Notes: a model not told the origin generated them from the letters alone. DNA of 36,104 bases from Candidatus Bathycorpusculum sp. (GCA_009778385.1 WRJX01000091.1:1-36104); one strand, 5' to 3'. Positions 16,730-25,043 are shown, numbered from the stretch's first letter. Program-made: numbers and translations.

Positions 16730-17437
16730 TTATGGGGTTAATGTTTTGGGGAATGATTTTAGTTGGTACATGTAGGCGGGTAGTTGGTTGAGGAAGTCTT
16801 GTAGTTGTAATATTGGGACGAGGGGGATGTTGTCGTAGAATTTGAGGCTGCTTGGTATAAGGGATAGTATTGCTGGTATGAATTGGATGTTTTTCCATTT
16901 GGTGCATTCAAGTTGCAGTTTTGGGTTGGGTAGTGTTTCTGATAGGGCTTTTGTGCGGTTTGCTTGGGCAATTGCTATTTTGCTTATAACGGAAGGAGAA
17001 ATGGAGCGACCCCAGTGTTTGCAGTCGATGCATACAACTAAGGGTTGTTTGCATCCTATGGCATCGATTTCCCATTTACGGTCGGAATTTTTGAACCTTA
17101 CGTTTTTGTAGACGACAAACCCGTTGTTGTGTAAGGCCATTGCTGTGATTTCTTCAAACTCTTGCCAACAAAGTAAGTCGCTAATTTGTTGAATATCTGC
17201 ACCTAAAGAGACTGCTTTAACTGCCAACTTGAGGCGGTCATTAACAGAAACCTCAACCACTTCACTATTCAAATTAAGTAGGTCTTCAGATTGCAGTTTT
17301 TCCAGCAAAACATACATTGTTTCTGATGGTAACTTGGCATCATTTTTAACCTGTTTAGCTAAAACTGAGGATTTTTGGGTCAATTTCAACAGTGAAAGTA
17401 TTAAGTTACGCTCAACACTCAAAACAAGCAGCTCCAA
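16730..17437 (-). CDS. wHTH plus Mrr-like PD-(D/E)xK endonuclease
   Basis: A 235-residue protein. The first ~70 residues resemble a winged helix (LILSLLKLTQKSSVLAKQV ... SETMYVLLEKLQSEDLL). The second part is a restriction-endonuclease fold: WQEFEEITAMALHNNGFVVYKN, then KWEIDAIG and VVCIDCKHW, giving the E, D and C-x-K-like pattern of Mrr-type nucleases (the last core motif is D-C-K in place of E-x-K). Such proteins cut DNA or act in repair; a modified-DNA defence role is possible but unproven. ATG 17437 lies 34 bases from motif copy 5. No methyltransferase is nearby. Confidence 0.75.
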   Translation of the reverse strand: MELLVLSVERNLILSLLKLTQKSSVLAKQVKNDAKLPSETMYVLLEKLQSEDLLNLNSEVVEVSVNDRLKLAVKAVSLGADIQQISDLLCWQEFEEITAMALHNNGFVVYKNVRFKNSDRKWEIDAIGCKQPLVVCIDCKHWGRSISPSVISKIAIAQANRTKALSETLPNPKLQLECTKWKNIQFIPAILSLIPSSLKFYDNIPLVPILQLQDFLNQLPAYMYQLKSFPKTLTP

Positions 17438-17470
17438 ACGTTAGCATAAACAAGGCTTAATTGATAAACG

Positions 17471-17498
17471 GTATACAAAAGCATCACCCAAGCACATT
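17471..17498 (+). repeat. GTATAC motif copy 5 (GTATAC on the left)
   Basis: GTATACAAAAGCATCA then CCCAAGCACATT. It is 34 bases upstream of the Mrr-like gene. With copy 6 it makes inverted ends around a 627-base non-coding module. Confidence 0.8.
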
Positions 17499-18069
17499 TT
17501 CATATCTATAATTTTTTGATTTTTGCAAGTAGGTATGCAACCGACTCCATTAAGCGTCATCATTGAGTATCGTACGTATGTTTTCCTTGCTAAAAATAAT
17601 CCTTTCGATAAGGTTTCTGCAAAAACGTTTCGCCGGTAGTCGCCAACAGGCTTCGCTAACTATAACTCTTGTTTTAGTTAAATAATGGTGAAATTACAAT
17701 TGTTGATGTCAGTTAATTGCTGCTCTATCGATTGTTTTTAACTGTTTAATGTAAAAAATGTTTGTTCGAAATTTTTTCGTTTAAGTAAAACGGCAAAGTT
17801 GTCTGAAAACTATGTATACTCATGTCGGGGGTGGGTGAAAAGGGTGTAAAATAACGATGTTGTGAGTGTTTGTGAAGTTTTTTGAGACGATAATTGGTGA
17901 ATTAAGGCAGTGTTTTGCAATTTTAAGTGTTTGTTTTCTCTTTAAAGCACTAAAAATGTTTGAATTGAATGCCAGTAGAGCCTATTTTTTTCTTTGAGCG
18001 GCATGATTATATAAGGTTCGTTTGTTTTCGTTAAAATTTTGTCAATTTGGGTTTTAAAATTTGGAGCCA
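17499..18069. other. Non-coding module between motif copies 5 and 6
   Basis: About 570 bases. It carries the promoter-like 13-mer on the minus strand (18008-18020). A less AT-rich pocket at about 17620-17660 lies in a minus-strand open frame that reads KPVGDYRRNVFAETLSKG without a start, possibly a gene scrap. The frame was not recognised. Confidence 0.45.
18008..18020 (-). promoter_or_regulatory. Promoter-like CGAACCTTATATA, second copy
   Basis: Identical to 9790-9802 but on the minus strand. Both are followed by a similar A(T/A)TCATG-CGCTC-AAA stretch. It points toward the Mrr-like and kelch genes, mirroring the first copy. Confidence 0.5.
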
Positions 18070-18097
18070 AATTTGTTTTGTTGATGCTTTTGTATAC
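18070..18097 (-). repeat. GTATAC motif copy 6 (GTATAC on the right)
   Basis: Ends TGATGCTTTTGTATAC, preceded by GTTTTGT. It is 80 bases from the mobA stop and marks the right end of the island. Confidence 0.8.
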
Positions 18098-18176
18098 AGC
18101 GCTGTAAAACTTTGTCTAAATGCGGCATTTGCCAAGAAAAAAGCGTGTTAAAAGAAAAAAAGAGTTACTTTAACTC

Positions 18177-18821
18177 TCAACGTTTAGTTTTTGATGTTTT
18201 GGGTCTTCCTTGAAGCATCACTGCCGCCCGTTTAAGGTCTAAAGGCGTGTTAACACTAAAAAATGAACGCAAATCTGGATCTATTTGCTCAATGACCAAT
18301 GTTGAAATGTATCGTACACCCAAAAGATTCTCAACTAGCGTCTGCAAGTCCACGGCGCCTTCGGCTGCAACTTGCTTTGCGGTTTCTAAGACCGACTTTG
18401 TCTGATAAACTGAGCAGAGCGGCTCGATTTCATTGTTAGGGTTTCGTGGAACAGCAGCCGTTTTACCTACTGCCAGATCTAACAAAAGCATGGCTAATTC
18501 TTCGTTAACAAAAGGAGAGTCATAAGGCATCAATAGAGTGTATTTGCCTTGGGCAGTTTCAAAACCGGTTATGGCTCCGATTAACGGTCCTTGCATTGAT
18601 TGTTTGTCAATTGCAAATTTGGCTGTTTCAGGCAAAAGTTTGGCGTATTTATCCACGCGTTCTTGTGTGTTTGTTACGATTATTACTTCATCAACTATTG
18701 GATCGACTATATCAAAGGCCCGTCTGATTAAGGGTTTGTTATCTAGCAATATTGTGCCTTTGTCTTCGGGGAATCCTTTTGAGGTTCCCCCTGCGAGTAT
18801 AATTGCTGATTTGTCTAACAC
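18177..18821 (-). CDS. mobA: MobA-like molybdenum cofactor guanylyltransferase
   Basis: A 214-residue nucleotidyltransferase. ILAGGTSKGFPEDKGTILL is the GTP-binding LAGG...DKG loop, and PLIGAITGF, LMPYDSPFVNEELA and the C-terminal FFSVNTPLDL segment follow MobA order. MobA joins GMP to molybdopterin to make the bis-guanine dinucleotide cofactor for molybdenum or tungsten enzymes. The metal-site motif reads PYDSPF where many MobA have CDMPF. That, and the lack of other cofactor genes nearby, leaves open a related NTP-transferase role. ATG 18821 would be the start. Confidence 0.82.
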   Translation of the reverse strand: MLDKSAIILAGGTSKGFPEDKGTILLDNKPLIRRAFDIVDPIVDEVIIVTNTQERVDKYAKLLPETAKFAIDKQSMQGPLIGAITGFETAQGKYTLLMPYDSPFVNEELAMLLLDLAVGKTAAVPRNPNNEIEPLCSVYQTKSVLETAKQVAAEGAVDLQTLVENLLGVRYISTLVIEQIDPDLRSFFSVNTPLDLKRAAVMLQGRPKTSKTKR

Positions 18822-18902
18822 TATTTTTCTCCAAATATGTTATGGCTTTGTTACATTCTAAGTTTGCGTTGTGTCAATGATGCTTACGTATGCTGGCAGT
18901 TG

Positions 18903-19682
18903 CTATTCGAGTTCATTTTTCTCGATTTTGGCTGCCATTTCAGCTAGTATCTTTGTAAATGGATGATCCGGCTTGTCTTGCGGGAATATATATTTGCCTT
19001 CTGCTTTTAGAATTTCACAGAAGCAGGGTACCGCGCTAAGTAGTGGAACCTTGTAGGTTTCTTTAACTTTCTTGGATAATTCAGCACTTTTACTTTTTAG
19101 GGAATCATCGATGATTTTGTTGATTACTAAGCCTGTTTTGTTTTTGAATATATCATAGTAGGCTGATATCATTCGTTTGGTTCCATTTACGTCTGAACAG
19201 TCTCCGGTTGTGGTCATGACAACAAAGTCAGAGGTTATAATTGCGTTCATGGATGAGTATTGTAAGCCAGGACTGGTGTCAAAAATTATATAGTCAAATT
19301 TTTGTTCTTTAAGCAGTGTATTTCTTAAAGATAGTAAGCGTTGTAGCGCGCGTTCTTCCCATTTGCGATTTTTTGTTGCCATGTCTTGCATTGCTTCAGC
19401 TGAGGGGTTTGCAAATCCTACGTAGAATTTGCCAGCGTTTGGTATTCTTACGCTTAAATCAATTAGGCATTTGTCTATTTCGCAGGTGCAGTTTAGGTAA
19501 TCGTTAAACCACATTTCAGTTTTTTCGCATTCTAGTATGGCAAAAAGACTTGGTGCTCTAAAGTCTAAATCGAATAGGGCGACTTTTTTGCCTTGTTTGA
19601 CAAATGTTGCAGCCAAGTTTACAGACGTACTGGTTTTTCCTGTTCCGCCTTTATATGAGTGTACTGCTACAATTTTGTTCAT
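18903..19682 (-). CDS. ParA/MinD-family ATPase
   Basis: A 259-residue SIMIBI-class P-loop ATPase. The deviant Walker A KGGTGKTS is at about residues 11-18, a switch I region follows DLDFRAPS, and the Walker B-like YIIFDTSPG is at about 132-140. The two-Cys segment NCTCEIDKC is unusual. The C-terminus lacks a clear membrane-targeting helix, so it looks more like an orphan ParA than a MinD. Such ATPases dimerise on ATP to position DNA or protein cargo. It follows a wHTH gene by 16 bases, and the pair is probably an operon. No parS-like repeats were seen beside it. Confidence 0.9.
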   Translation of the reverse strand: MNKIVAVHSYKGGTGKTSTSVNLAATFVKQGKKVALFDLDFRAPSLFAILECEKTEMWFNDYLNCTCEIDKCLIDLSVRIPNAGKFYVGFANPSAEAMQDMATKNRKWEERALQRLLSLRNTLLKEQKFDYIIFDTSPGLQYSSMNAIITSDFVVMTTTGDCSDVNGTKRMISAYYDIFKNKTGLVINKIIDDSLKSKSAELSKKVKETYKVPLLSAVPCFCEILKAEGKYIFPQDKPDHPFTKILAEMAAKIEKNELE

Positions 19683-19698
19683 GAAATCTCAATCCATT

Positions 19699-20058
19699 TT
19701 ACTCTTTATCAACGTAGAAGTAGGCTTTTCTGCCTTTACGTTGTTTTTTAAGGTAACCCATGGTTACCAGTTGATTTAGGTAGGCGCTTTCTACTGCTCT
19801 GGCCCGATTCGTTTGGTCAGCAATTTCTTCTGCAGTGGCGCGTCCATTTCTGCAGATGGTTATTGCTGTTTTTCGTAGATGGTCAGGCATGTTAAGTAGA
19901 GTCATGACGTCAAGTGAGGCGTCGGGAATCATTGTTTCTTTACTGCTTTTTTGGATTTCAATAATTATATCTATTTTCTCGTTAAGTCTATCGAGGTTTT
20001 CTTTTATTTTCTCTAGTACTGCGAGAGGTTTTTTTCCTAGGACTTCTTCTTTGCTCAA
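19699..20058 (-). CDS. Coiled-coil plus winged-helix DNA-binding protein
   Basis: A 119-residue protein. Residues about 12-40 (LAVLEKIKENLDRLNEKIDIIIEIQ) form a coiled coil, and residues ~55-119 form a winged helix: LRKTAITICRNGRATAEEIADQTNRARAVESAYLNQLVTMGYLKKQRKGRKAYFYV. The wHTH resembles MarR/ArsR-type archaeal regulators, so DNA binding is expected. It lies immediately upstream of the ParA-like ATPase, which fits either a centromere-binding partner or an autoregulator. A good hydrophobic AUG start is at 20058 (MSKEEVLG). Confidence 0.82.
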   Translation of the reverse strand: MSKEEVLGKKPLAVLEKIKENLDRLNEKIDIIIEIQKSSKETMIPDASLDVMTLLNMPDHLRKTAITICRNGRATAEEIADQTNRARAVESAYLNQLVTMGYLKKQRKGRKAYFYVDKE

Positions 20059-20235
20059 CCCATTTCCCCCGATTCATTTGTTCTACATATATGCAACAGT
20101 TTTTAATATAAAGCCTTTGGAAAAACGATATGCCCAAAAATTTTCATGAAAGCATCAGAAATTATTTTTCATTTAAGTCATGTAGACCAAAAAGGTTTTT
20201 CTAAAGCTGTACGGATTTGTACATCATTAAGACAG

Positions 20236-21234
20236 TTATATAGGTGGTTTCTGAATGGTTTTACTATTTAGAGTTTTTATCCAAAGCTGAAACTCTTTTG
20301 ATGGCGGAAAAGTCTTGTATAGGTTTTTGCGGTTAGCCTCCAAAAGACGGTTTTCTTTACCAATAAATTCTGCAGCTGACAAAAAATCATGTCCTGCTTG
20401 GTTTGCATGCTCTTTGACGGGATCAAGTTTTTGCTTGAAAAATTCATCGCGAAGTGTGTGATGTTCCAGAATTGTTAATGGCACGGTTTCGACAATGGAT
20501 TTAAGGTTGTTTATGGCGTTTTGTAATGATGCTTCATTTACTCTAAAACCCGCAAGATAAAATGGCGGTCCTCCAAGCATGAGCAGTGTTGGCTGAGTTT
20601 CTAAAATTAGCTGCTGGGTATGGTTTGACATGGGACCTTGAACGTCAGGAGCAAACATGAACCGTTCATTCTCATATTCGATTGTAACCATTATAACATA
20701 ACCCATTGCAGAATTATCCTCGCCGTGAGCAACAGCTTTAGAGAAGCATAGTTTTGTGTTACCATACGTGAAAGTTTTGCCGTCTGCTTCTTGTATGGTC
20801 TTGGCGTGTTTTGCGCCTGTTTTCAAAAATACTCCTGCACGTTCACGTTGACTGATGTTAATGTTCTCTTTTGAGTTTTTGATGAGCAGGGTTTTGTCTT
20901 GATAAATTTGGCGAGCTGTTTCCGTTTGCGTGGTCCAGTTAACTATCCAATCTTCAAAGGAGGGTGTGTGATGATCATAATGGTAATGGCTAAGGGTTAT
21001 GATTTGGGCTTTAGCTGCCGCTTCTGCAATTTTTTCTCTGAGTGCTTGGATAGTTTGGAATTCTATGGGGTGAGGTGGTAAATTGAATCGCCAAGGGCAA
21101 ATAGAGATGCCTGCATCTAAAAGTACAGTAACGTCAAATGTTTGGGCGAGTGTACACATCGAACGAACCCCAAGGCTTTCAGAGGCTAAGGGTGTAACAT
21201 GAATCTGTTTAAGCGGGGTTGTTTGGCGGTTCAT
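20236..21234 (-). CDS. UPF0282-family metallo-beta-lactamase-fold protein
   Basis: A 332-residue archaeal protein. The opening IHVTPLASESLGVRSMCTLAQT, the VLLDAGISICPWRFNLPPHPIE segment and the metal motif LSHYHYDHH match UPF0282. Later metal ligands are in AVAHGEDNSAMGY, FAPDVQGP and LEHHTLRD. MBL-fold proteins bind two zinc or iron ions and are usually hydrolases or nucleases; this family has no assigned substrate. Cytoplasmic. ATG 21234 is near the divergent promoter region shared with the methyltransferase gene. Confidence 0.9.
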   Translation of the reverse strand: MNRQTTPLKQIHVTPLASESLGVRSMCTLAQTFDVTVLLDAGISICPWRFNLPPHPIEFQTIQALREKIAEAAAKAQIITLSHYHYDHHTPSFEDWIVNWTTQTETARQIYQDKTLLIKNSKENINISQRERAGVFLKTGAKHAKTIQEADGKTFTYGNTKLCFSKAVAHGEDNSAMGYVIMVTIEYENERFMFAPDVQGPMSNHTQQLILETQPTLLMLGGPPFYLAGFRVNEASLQNAINNLKSIVETVPLTILEHHTLRDEFFKQKLDPVKEHANQAGHDFLSAAEFIGKENRLLEANRKNLYKTFPPSKEFQLWIKTLNSKTIQKPPI

Positions 21235-21470
21235 GATTGTTTCCTTGTTTGTAAAGCAATTGATTTTTTGGAGTTAAAAGTGTAACTGAGGCTGCTTAGA
21301 TAATGTTTGATTTTACGTTATTGGTTCTCGGAAAATTTTGGAGAAAATCTTATAAGACTAAGTTTTTCATAAGGACTGTCATGGAAAGCATTTCAAAGAA
21401 TATGTTTAAGTAGTGATTGCAAAGTTGCTGCGCTACAAGGTTCTTTGATACGCTGAAGGTGCCTTAGTAA

Positions 21471-22037
21471 ATGTCAGAAACCACCTTAAGTAAAGCTGAT
21501 CAATTATTAAATGAAATTGCAGATATTGCAGTTGTAGAGTTCCTTCCAATTGTTGGACCCGCCAGAGGAAAAGTTTTGGTTGAAGAAGTAAAAAAAGCTA
21601 AACCAAAAAATGTTCTTGAAATAGGTACTTTCATAGGCTACTCAACAATTTTAATTGGGCGTGAACTGGAAAAAAATGCTAGATTTGTAACCATAGAGGA
21701 ACATCAAGTTGAGTCAGAAGTAGCCAAAGGTAATATTTGTCAATCAGACCTTGATGTTGATGTTCAAGTAATCAACGGTGATGCTGTTGAAATAATTCCA
21801 ACTCTAGCTGGTTGCTTTGATTTTGTCTTTCTTGACGCAGCTAAGGAGGAGTACTTCCATTACCTTAAACTGGTAGAAGATAAACTGGAGAAAGGCGCAG
21901 TAATTGTTGCCGATAATGTTGGTAAATTCGCAGCAGAAACAAAAGACTACGTAGATTACGTTCACACGTCTGGCAAATATCACAGCCGTTACATTGGCGT
22001 CGGCGATGATGGTATGGAAATTAGCGTTAAACTTTAA
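21471..22037 (+). CDS. SAM-dependent O-methyltransferase (YrrM/COMT-like)
   Basis: A 188-residue class I methyltransferase. The SAM-binding glycine loop reads VLEIGTFIGYSTILIG (about 46-61), an acidic residue ends the next strand (FVTIEEHQ), and FDFVFLDAAKEEYFHYL with VIVADNVG are hallmarks of the caffeoyl-CoA/catechol O-methyltransferase group, which needs a divalent metal. It is somewhat shorter than the ~215-residue bacterial relatives, with a short N-terminus. The acceptor substrate is unknown. It is a single gene with its own promoter region. Confidence 0.85.
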   Translation: MSETTLSKADQLLNEIADIAVVEFLPIVGPARGKVLVEEVKKAKPKNVLEIGTFIGYSTILIGRELEKNARFVTIEEHQVESEVAKGNICQSDLDVDVQVINGDAVEIIPTLAGCFDFVFLDAAKEEYFHYLKLVEDKLEKGAVIVADNVGKFAAETKDYVDYVHTSGKYHSRYIGVGDDGMEISVKL

Positions 22038-22303
22038 TGGTTTGTCCTTGTGACAATTTTTTCCATAAGTCTATAATAACCCCCATACGCGTTGTAGCGT
22101 AAGTTGGTTTCAAGTTAGTTTTTTAGAAACACAAAATACACTATTGCTGTGAAAGTATAAAACTGTCTAAAAAGAGCAGTAGAGTCCAAAGTTTGTTTCC
22201 ATCGCATATTACACGTATACGACAGGTATTCCAGTTCCAGACAAGATAGAATTATGACAATACAAATATAGTAGATTCGTGCATTTTGTAGTGTGCATCG
22301 TAA

Positions 22304-23419
22304 ATGAAAAATAGTTTAATTGTTATAACTATATTCATTCTATTATGCTCGTTTATTATAACAGTTAATGACGTAACTGCTCAAACTTCAACTATTACAA
22401 TTTGGTCAGATGGTAGTGTTAGCTCTTCAAGCAGCATTCAAAGAGCTGGAGATACCTATGTTCTAACAGCGGACCTTAATTCACCTATTGAAATTCGAAA
22501 AAACAACATCATACTAGATGGCGCAAACCACACACTCAAAGCGCCCCATGGCTCTAATTCTGATGCGGCTATTTCTCTAAAGGCAAGCAATATAACTGTA
22601 ACTAATTTTCACATTGACGGTTGGATGGTTGGAATATATGGCGCATACAACAATAACACCATAACAGAAAATGAGATTACTGGTACCTATCGTGCTATCA
22701 CATTGTATGCTACTGATTATGTCATCAGTAAAAACATCATACAAAGAAACGATCAAGGTATCTACAGTAAAGACGTATTACCCTCCACAAAAAGCAACAA
22801 CCTCATAATCAGCAATCAAATAGTTGGCAACGGCTGGGCTTTTAACATAATAAATAGCAACAGAACAATAATAACACAAAACAACATTACCGAAAATGAT
22901 GTTATACTAACCATTAGTGGTGGATTAAACGGTAAGTATACTGATGCTGGTTACCATTTGCTCTATTCTAACAATTTCGTGGACAACCAGCAAGCACTTT
23001 ATGTCCCACCTTTTACAAATGGGCCTTTCATGTCAGGATACAGTTCAGTTTCACCAGCGGGAAATTGGGATAATGGCAAAACAGGAAACCATTGGAGCGA
23101 CTACGCCACAAGGTACACAGATGCATCAGAAGCAGGTAACACAGGAATAGGCAACACAGCATATTTAATCGAATCAGAACCCATAACATGGAACAATGGC
23201 AACGGCGGAAAAGGGGAAACCATTTTAGGCAAAGCCATAGACCGTTACCCGCTCATTCACGCTGTTGACACATCTACTGACAGTCCAAACTCATCAATTA
23301 ATATTTTCAATAGATATGTGGTTGTAGTGATACTGGTTCTTGCCCTTTTAGTCATAATCCTTATTGTAGTAACATACAGAAAAAAACACCCCAAAGCCAC
23401 TGAAATTGGTCTCTGCTGA
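22304..23419 (+). CDS. NosD/CASH-type beta-helix surface protein
   Basis: A 371-residue protein. A signal peptide (about 1-26, ending VTAQ), a CASH/NosD-type right-handed beta-helix (about 60-240; NNIILDGANHTLKA, NNNTITENEITGTYRAITLY), then GNHWSDYATRYTD and DRYPLIH, the C-terminal signature of archaeal NosD-like proteins. One anchor helix (VVVVILVLALLVIILIVV) and a short basic tail close it. These proteins lie outside the cell and probably bind carbohydrate or cell-surface polymer. No SD precedes ATG 22304; a leaderless or weak-SD start is likely. Confidence 0.88.
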   Translation: MKNSLIVITIFILLCSFIITVNDVTAQTSTITIWSDGSVSSSSSIQRAGDTYVLTADLNSPIEIRKNNIILDGANHTLKAPHGSNSDAAISLKASNITVTNFHIDGWMVGIYGAYNNNTITENEITGTYRAITLYATDYVISKNIIQRNDQGIYSKDVLPSTKSNNLIISNQIVGNGWAFNIINSNRTIITQNNITENDVILTISGGLNGKYTDAGYHLLYSNNFVDNQQALYVPPFTNGPFMSGYSSVSPAGNWDNGKTGNHWSDYATRYTDASEAGNTGIGNTAYLIESEPITWNNGNGGKGETILGKAIDRYPLIHAVDTSTDSPNSSINIFNRYVVVVILVLALLVIILIVVTYRKKHPKATEIGLC

Positions 23420-23473
23420 ATCTTTTTTTGAAAAAGGCTTTTAGTAGTTTTATGGGAAAGCCATAAAATATAC

Positions 23474-23506
23474 AAATGTATTTCTTAAAAATGTATTTCT
23501 TAAAAA
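23474..23506 (+). repeat. 15-base tandem repeat
   Basis: Two tandem copies of ATGTATTTCTTAAAA, with a third partial ATGTATA at 23512. It lies in the convergent region between the NosD-like gene and the minus-strand regulator. Confidence 0.6.
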
Positions 23507-23528
23507 TCCAAATGTATACCTAAAGGTT

Positions 23529-23642
23529 TAATGGTTTAACATGGGTGCTTTTGATTGGTGGGCGATGACGATTCTGGCCCCGTAGACGTGTAGGATGATG
23601 TGGATCTTGAGTGCGAAACCTCCATTTACACTTAAACCATTA
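23529..23642. repeat. Inverted repeat TAATGGTTTAA around a GC-richer segment
   Basis: Arms 23529-23539 and 23632-23642 are exact inverted copies. The ~90 bases between them are less AT-rich and open on the minus strand (GGFALKIHIILHVYGARIVI, no start codon), like a scrap of a gene in a non-coding gap. Confidence 0.5.
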
Positions 23643-23779
23643 GGTTTATGGTGCTAAATGGCAAAGAGCCCACTAAAATGCACTCATTACACATAGTTTT
23701 CAGCAGGCTTTACTAGTTAAAACCTGCTTGTAGTAGATTGATTATAGTAAAAGTTTTTTAAAGAAAAAATTGAAAGGGG

Positions 23780-24217
23780 TTAAATAGGGTTTTGTTTGCG
23801 GTATAGTTCTGAGCTTTCTTTGAGAAATAGAATCATAGATAACAATGTTAGACCTGTTAATAGCCAAAAGCTTGTTTCAACTACTAAGCTCTCGATAATT
23901 AAGCTAAGCAGTATTGTACTTACTTCTGCTACAAATGCGCCCATAAAAAAGAAGGAATAAAATATCAACCGAGGCACAAGGCTCTTACCGACCCATATAT
24001 GTCCTTTAATTGATGTTTTTTGCTTAAGGACATATTTGCCGTAGTTGTCTTTCTCTATTAAGCCAAGGGTTTCAAGTTTCTGAAGTTGATGATGTGCAAC
24101 ACTTGTACTGCTAAGTTCAGCACCTCGCGTAACATCTCTCACACTTGCAGACTCATCCGCGCGGACAATATATGCATAGACACGTAAGGTGTTACCTTCC
24201 AACTCGTCAATAGTCAC
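23780..24217 (-). CDS. Membrane-bound winged-helix regulator
   Basis: A 145-residue protein. The N-terminal wHTH (about 8-70; RVYAYIVRADESASVRDVTRGAELSSTSVAHHQLQKLETLGLIEK) ends with a wing (NYGKYVLKQ), and two transmembrane helices (about 82-105 and 112-135) follow. Membrane-tethered ArsR/PadR-like regulators of this layout are common in archaea and may sense membrane state or an exported partner. It lies 25 bases after the exported-protein gene and is probably its co-transcribed regulator; the inverted repeats at the operon promoter are its likely operators (inference). Confidence 0.85.
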   Translation of the reverse strand: MTIDELEGNTLRVYAYIVRADESASVRDVTRGAELSSTSVAHHQLQKLETLGLIEKDNYGKYVLKQKTSIKGHIWVGKSLVPRLIFYSFFFMGAFVAEVSTILLSLIIESLVVETSFWLLTGLTLLSMILFLKESSELYRKQNPI

Positions 24218-24242
24218 TTGCTTACCACCCTAATCACTGATG

Positions 24243-25028
24243 CTATGGCTCAATGCCAAGATAATTTTTTATGTCTTCAAGTCCTCGTGGGACTGGCAGT
24301 TGAATAGGTGCTGAATCGTTGAATGTGAATCCATTACCATTCTTTGTCAACTCCATATGCTGTATGACTTCGTTATCTATTGGAGTTACCACCACTTCTT
24401 CGTTCTCATAAAAAGTGATGTAACCTACTCTTATAATATCCGCATAGATTGTTTGTGTGTTTTCCAGTGCATTTAATATGGCACCAAATTCTTTGTATGT
24501 ATTATCATAACTTCCGCCGCCGCAGCTACCACTACCATAATCATTTATTAGCAATTGAGTTGAATGTAGACAGTTACCGCCACTAGAACTGCTACCATAG
24601 CTACCACTGGTACCAAGAAGAAAGATTAAATCGTTAAACCAGTTTTTGCTACCAAATTCCAAAAGATCACGACAGGTGTCGCCATAATTATTATGTGAAT
24701 TGGCCACGACTATGAACTGATTGGTTTCGCAAAGTTTTATGTCACCAGTATAAATCACAAGTTTCAGATATTCTATTCGAGCATCTGCTTGCTGGTTAAA
24801 AGCGTTATCACTAATTGAAGTTAGAAACTTTATTCCACCTGTATAGTGATACATGTCATCAATTATATCGGCAGCAAAGGATGCAGAGGGATTTTCTATG
24901 GTAAACCATGGTTCATCACCAAATGTTTGGGCTTTTGTATTCATAAGAGCTGACATAGGTGCAATTACTGCTATTCCGATTGCGAAAGCAACTATGCTTA
25001 AGGCTATCATTTTCTTTTCAATTTTCAT
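24243..25028 (-). CDS. Exported protein of unknown function, operon with the wHTH regulator
   Basis: A 261-residue product. The N-terminal signal or anchor helix (MIALSIVAFAIGIAVIAPMSAL) is followed by a soluble region without a second helix. A Gly/Ser/Cys-rich loop (GSYGSSSSGGNC ... GSGSCGGGSY, about 145-175) may form disulfides or bind metal; CETN, DTCRD, GGNC and GSCGGG give four Cys. No family was recognised. ATG 25028 follows SD ggag. Transcription should begin just upstream, at the TATA box 25065-25073 over the inverted repeat. Confidence 0.82.
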   Translation of the reverse strand: MKIEKKMIALSIVAFAIGIAVIAPMSALMNTKAQTFGDEPWFTIENPSASFAADIIDDMYHYTGGIKFLTSISDNAFNQQADARIEYLKLVIYTGDIKLCETNQFIVVANSHNNYGDTCRDLLEFGSKNWFNDLIFLLGTSGSYGSSSSGGNCLHSTQLLINDYGSGSCGGGSYDNTYKEFGAILNALENTQTIYADIIRVGYITFYENEEVVVTPIDNEVIQHMELTKNGNGFTFNDSAPIQLPVPRGLEDIKNYLGIEP

Positions 25029-25043
25029 TTTGTTTTTTCTCCA

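Noticed and set aside
16716-16971. Two minus-strand frames inside the Mrr-like gene
   Set aside because: Thr/Pro/Gln-rich readings in other frames of a well-supported gene.
9553-18097. GTATAC motif as CRISPR repeat or replication-origin box
   Set aside because: Copies are kilobases apart in both orientations, not a spaced array; sequence does not resemble known archaeal ORB boxes and no Cdc6/Orc gene is near.
23539-23655. C/D-box small RNA in the GC-richer segment
   Set aside because: gatgatg-like words occur, but no proper CTGA D boxes at the right places.
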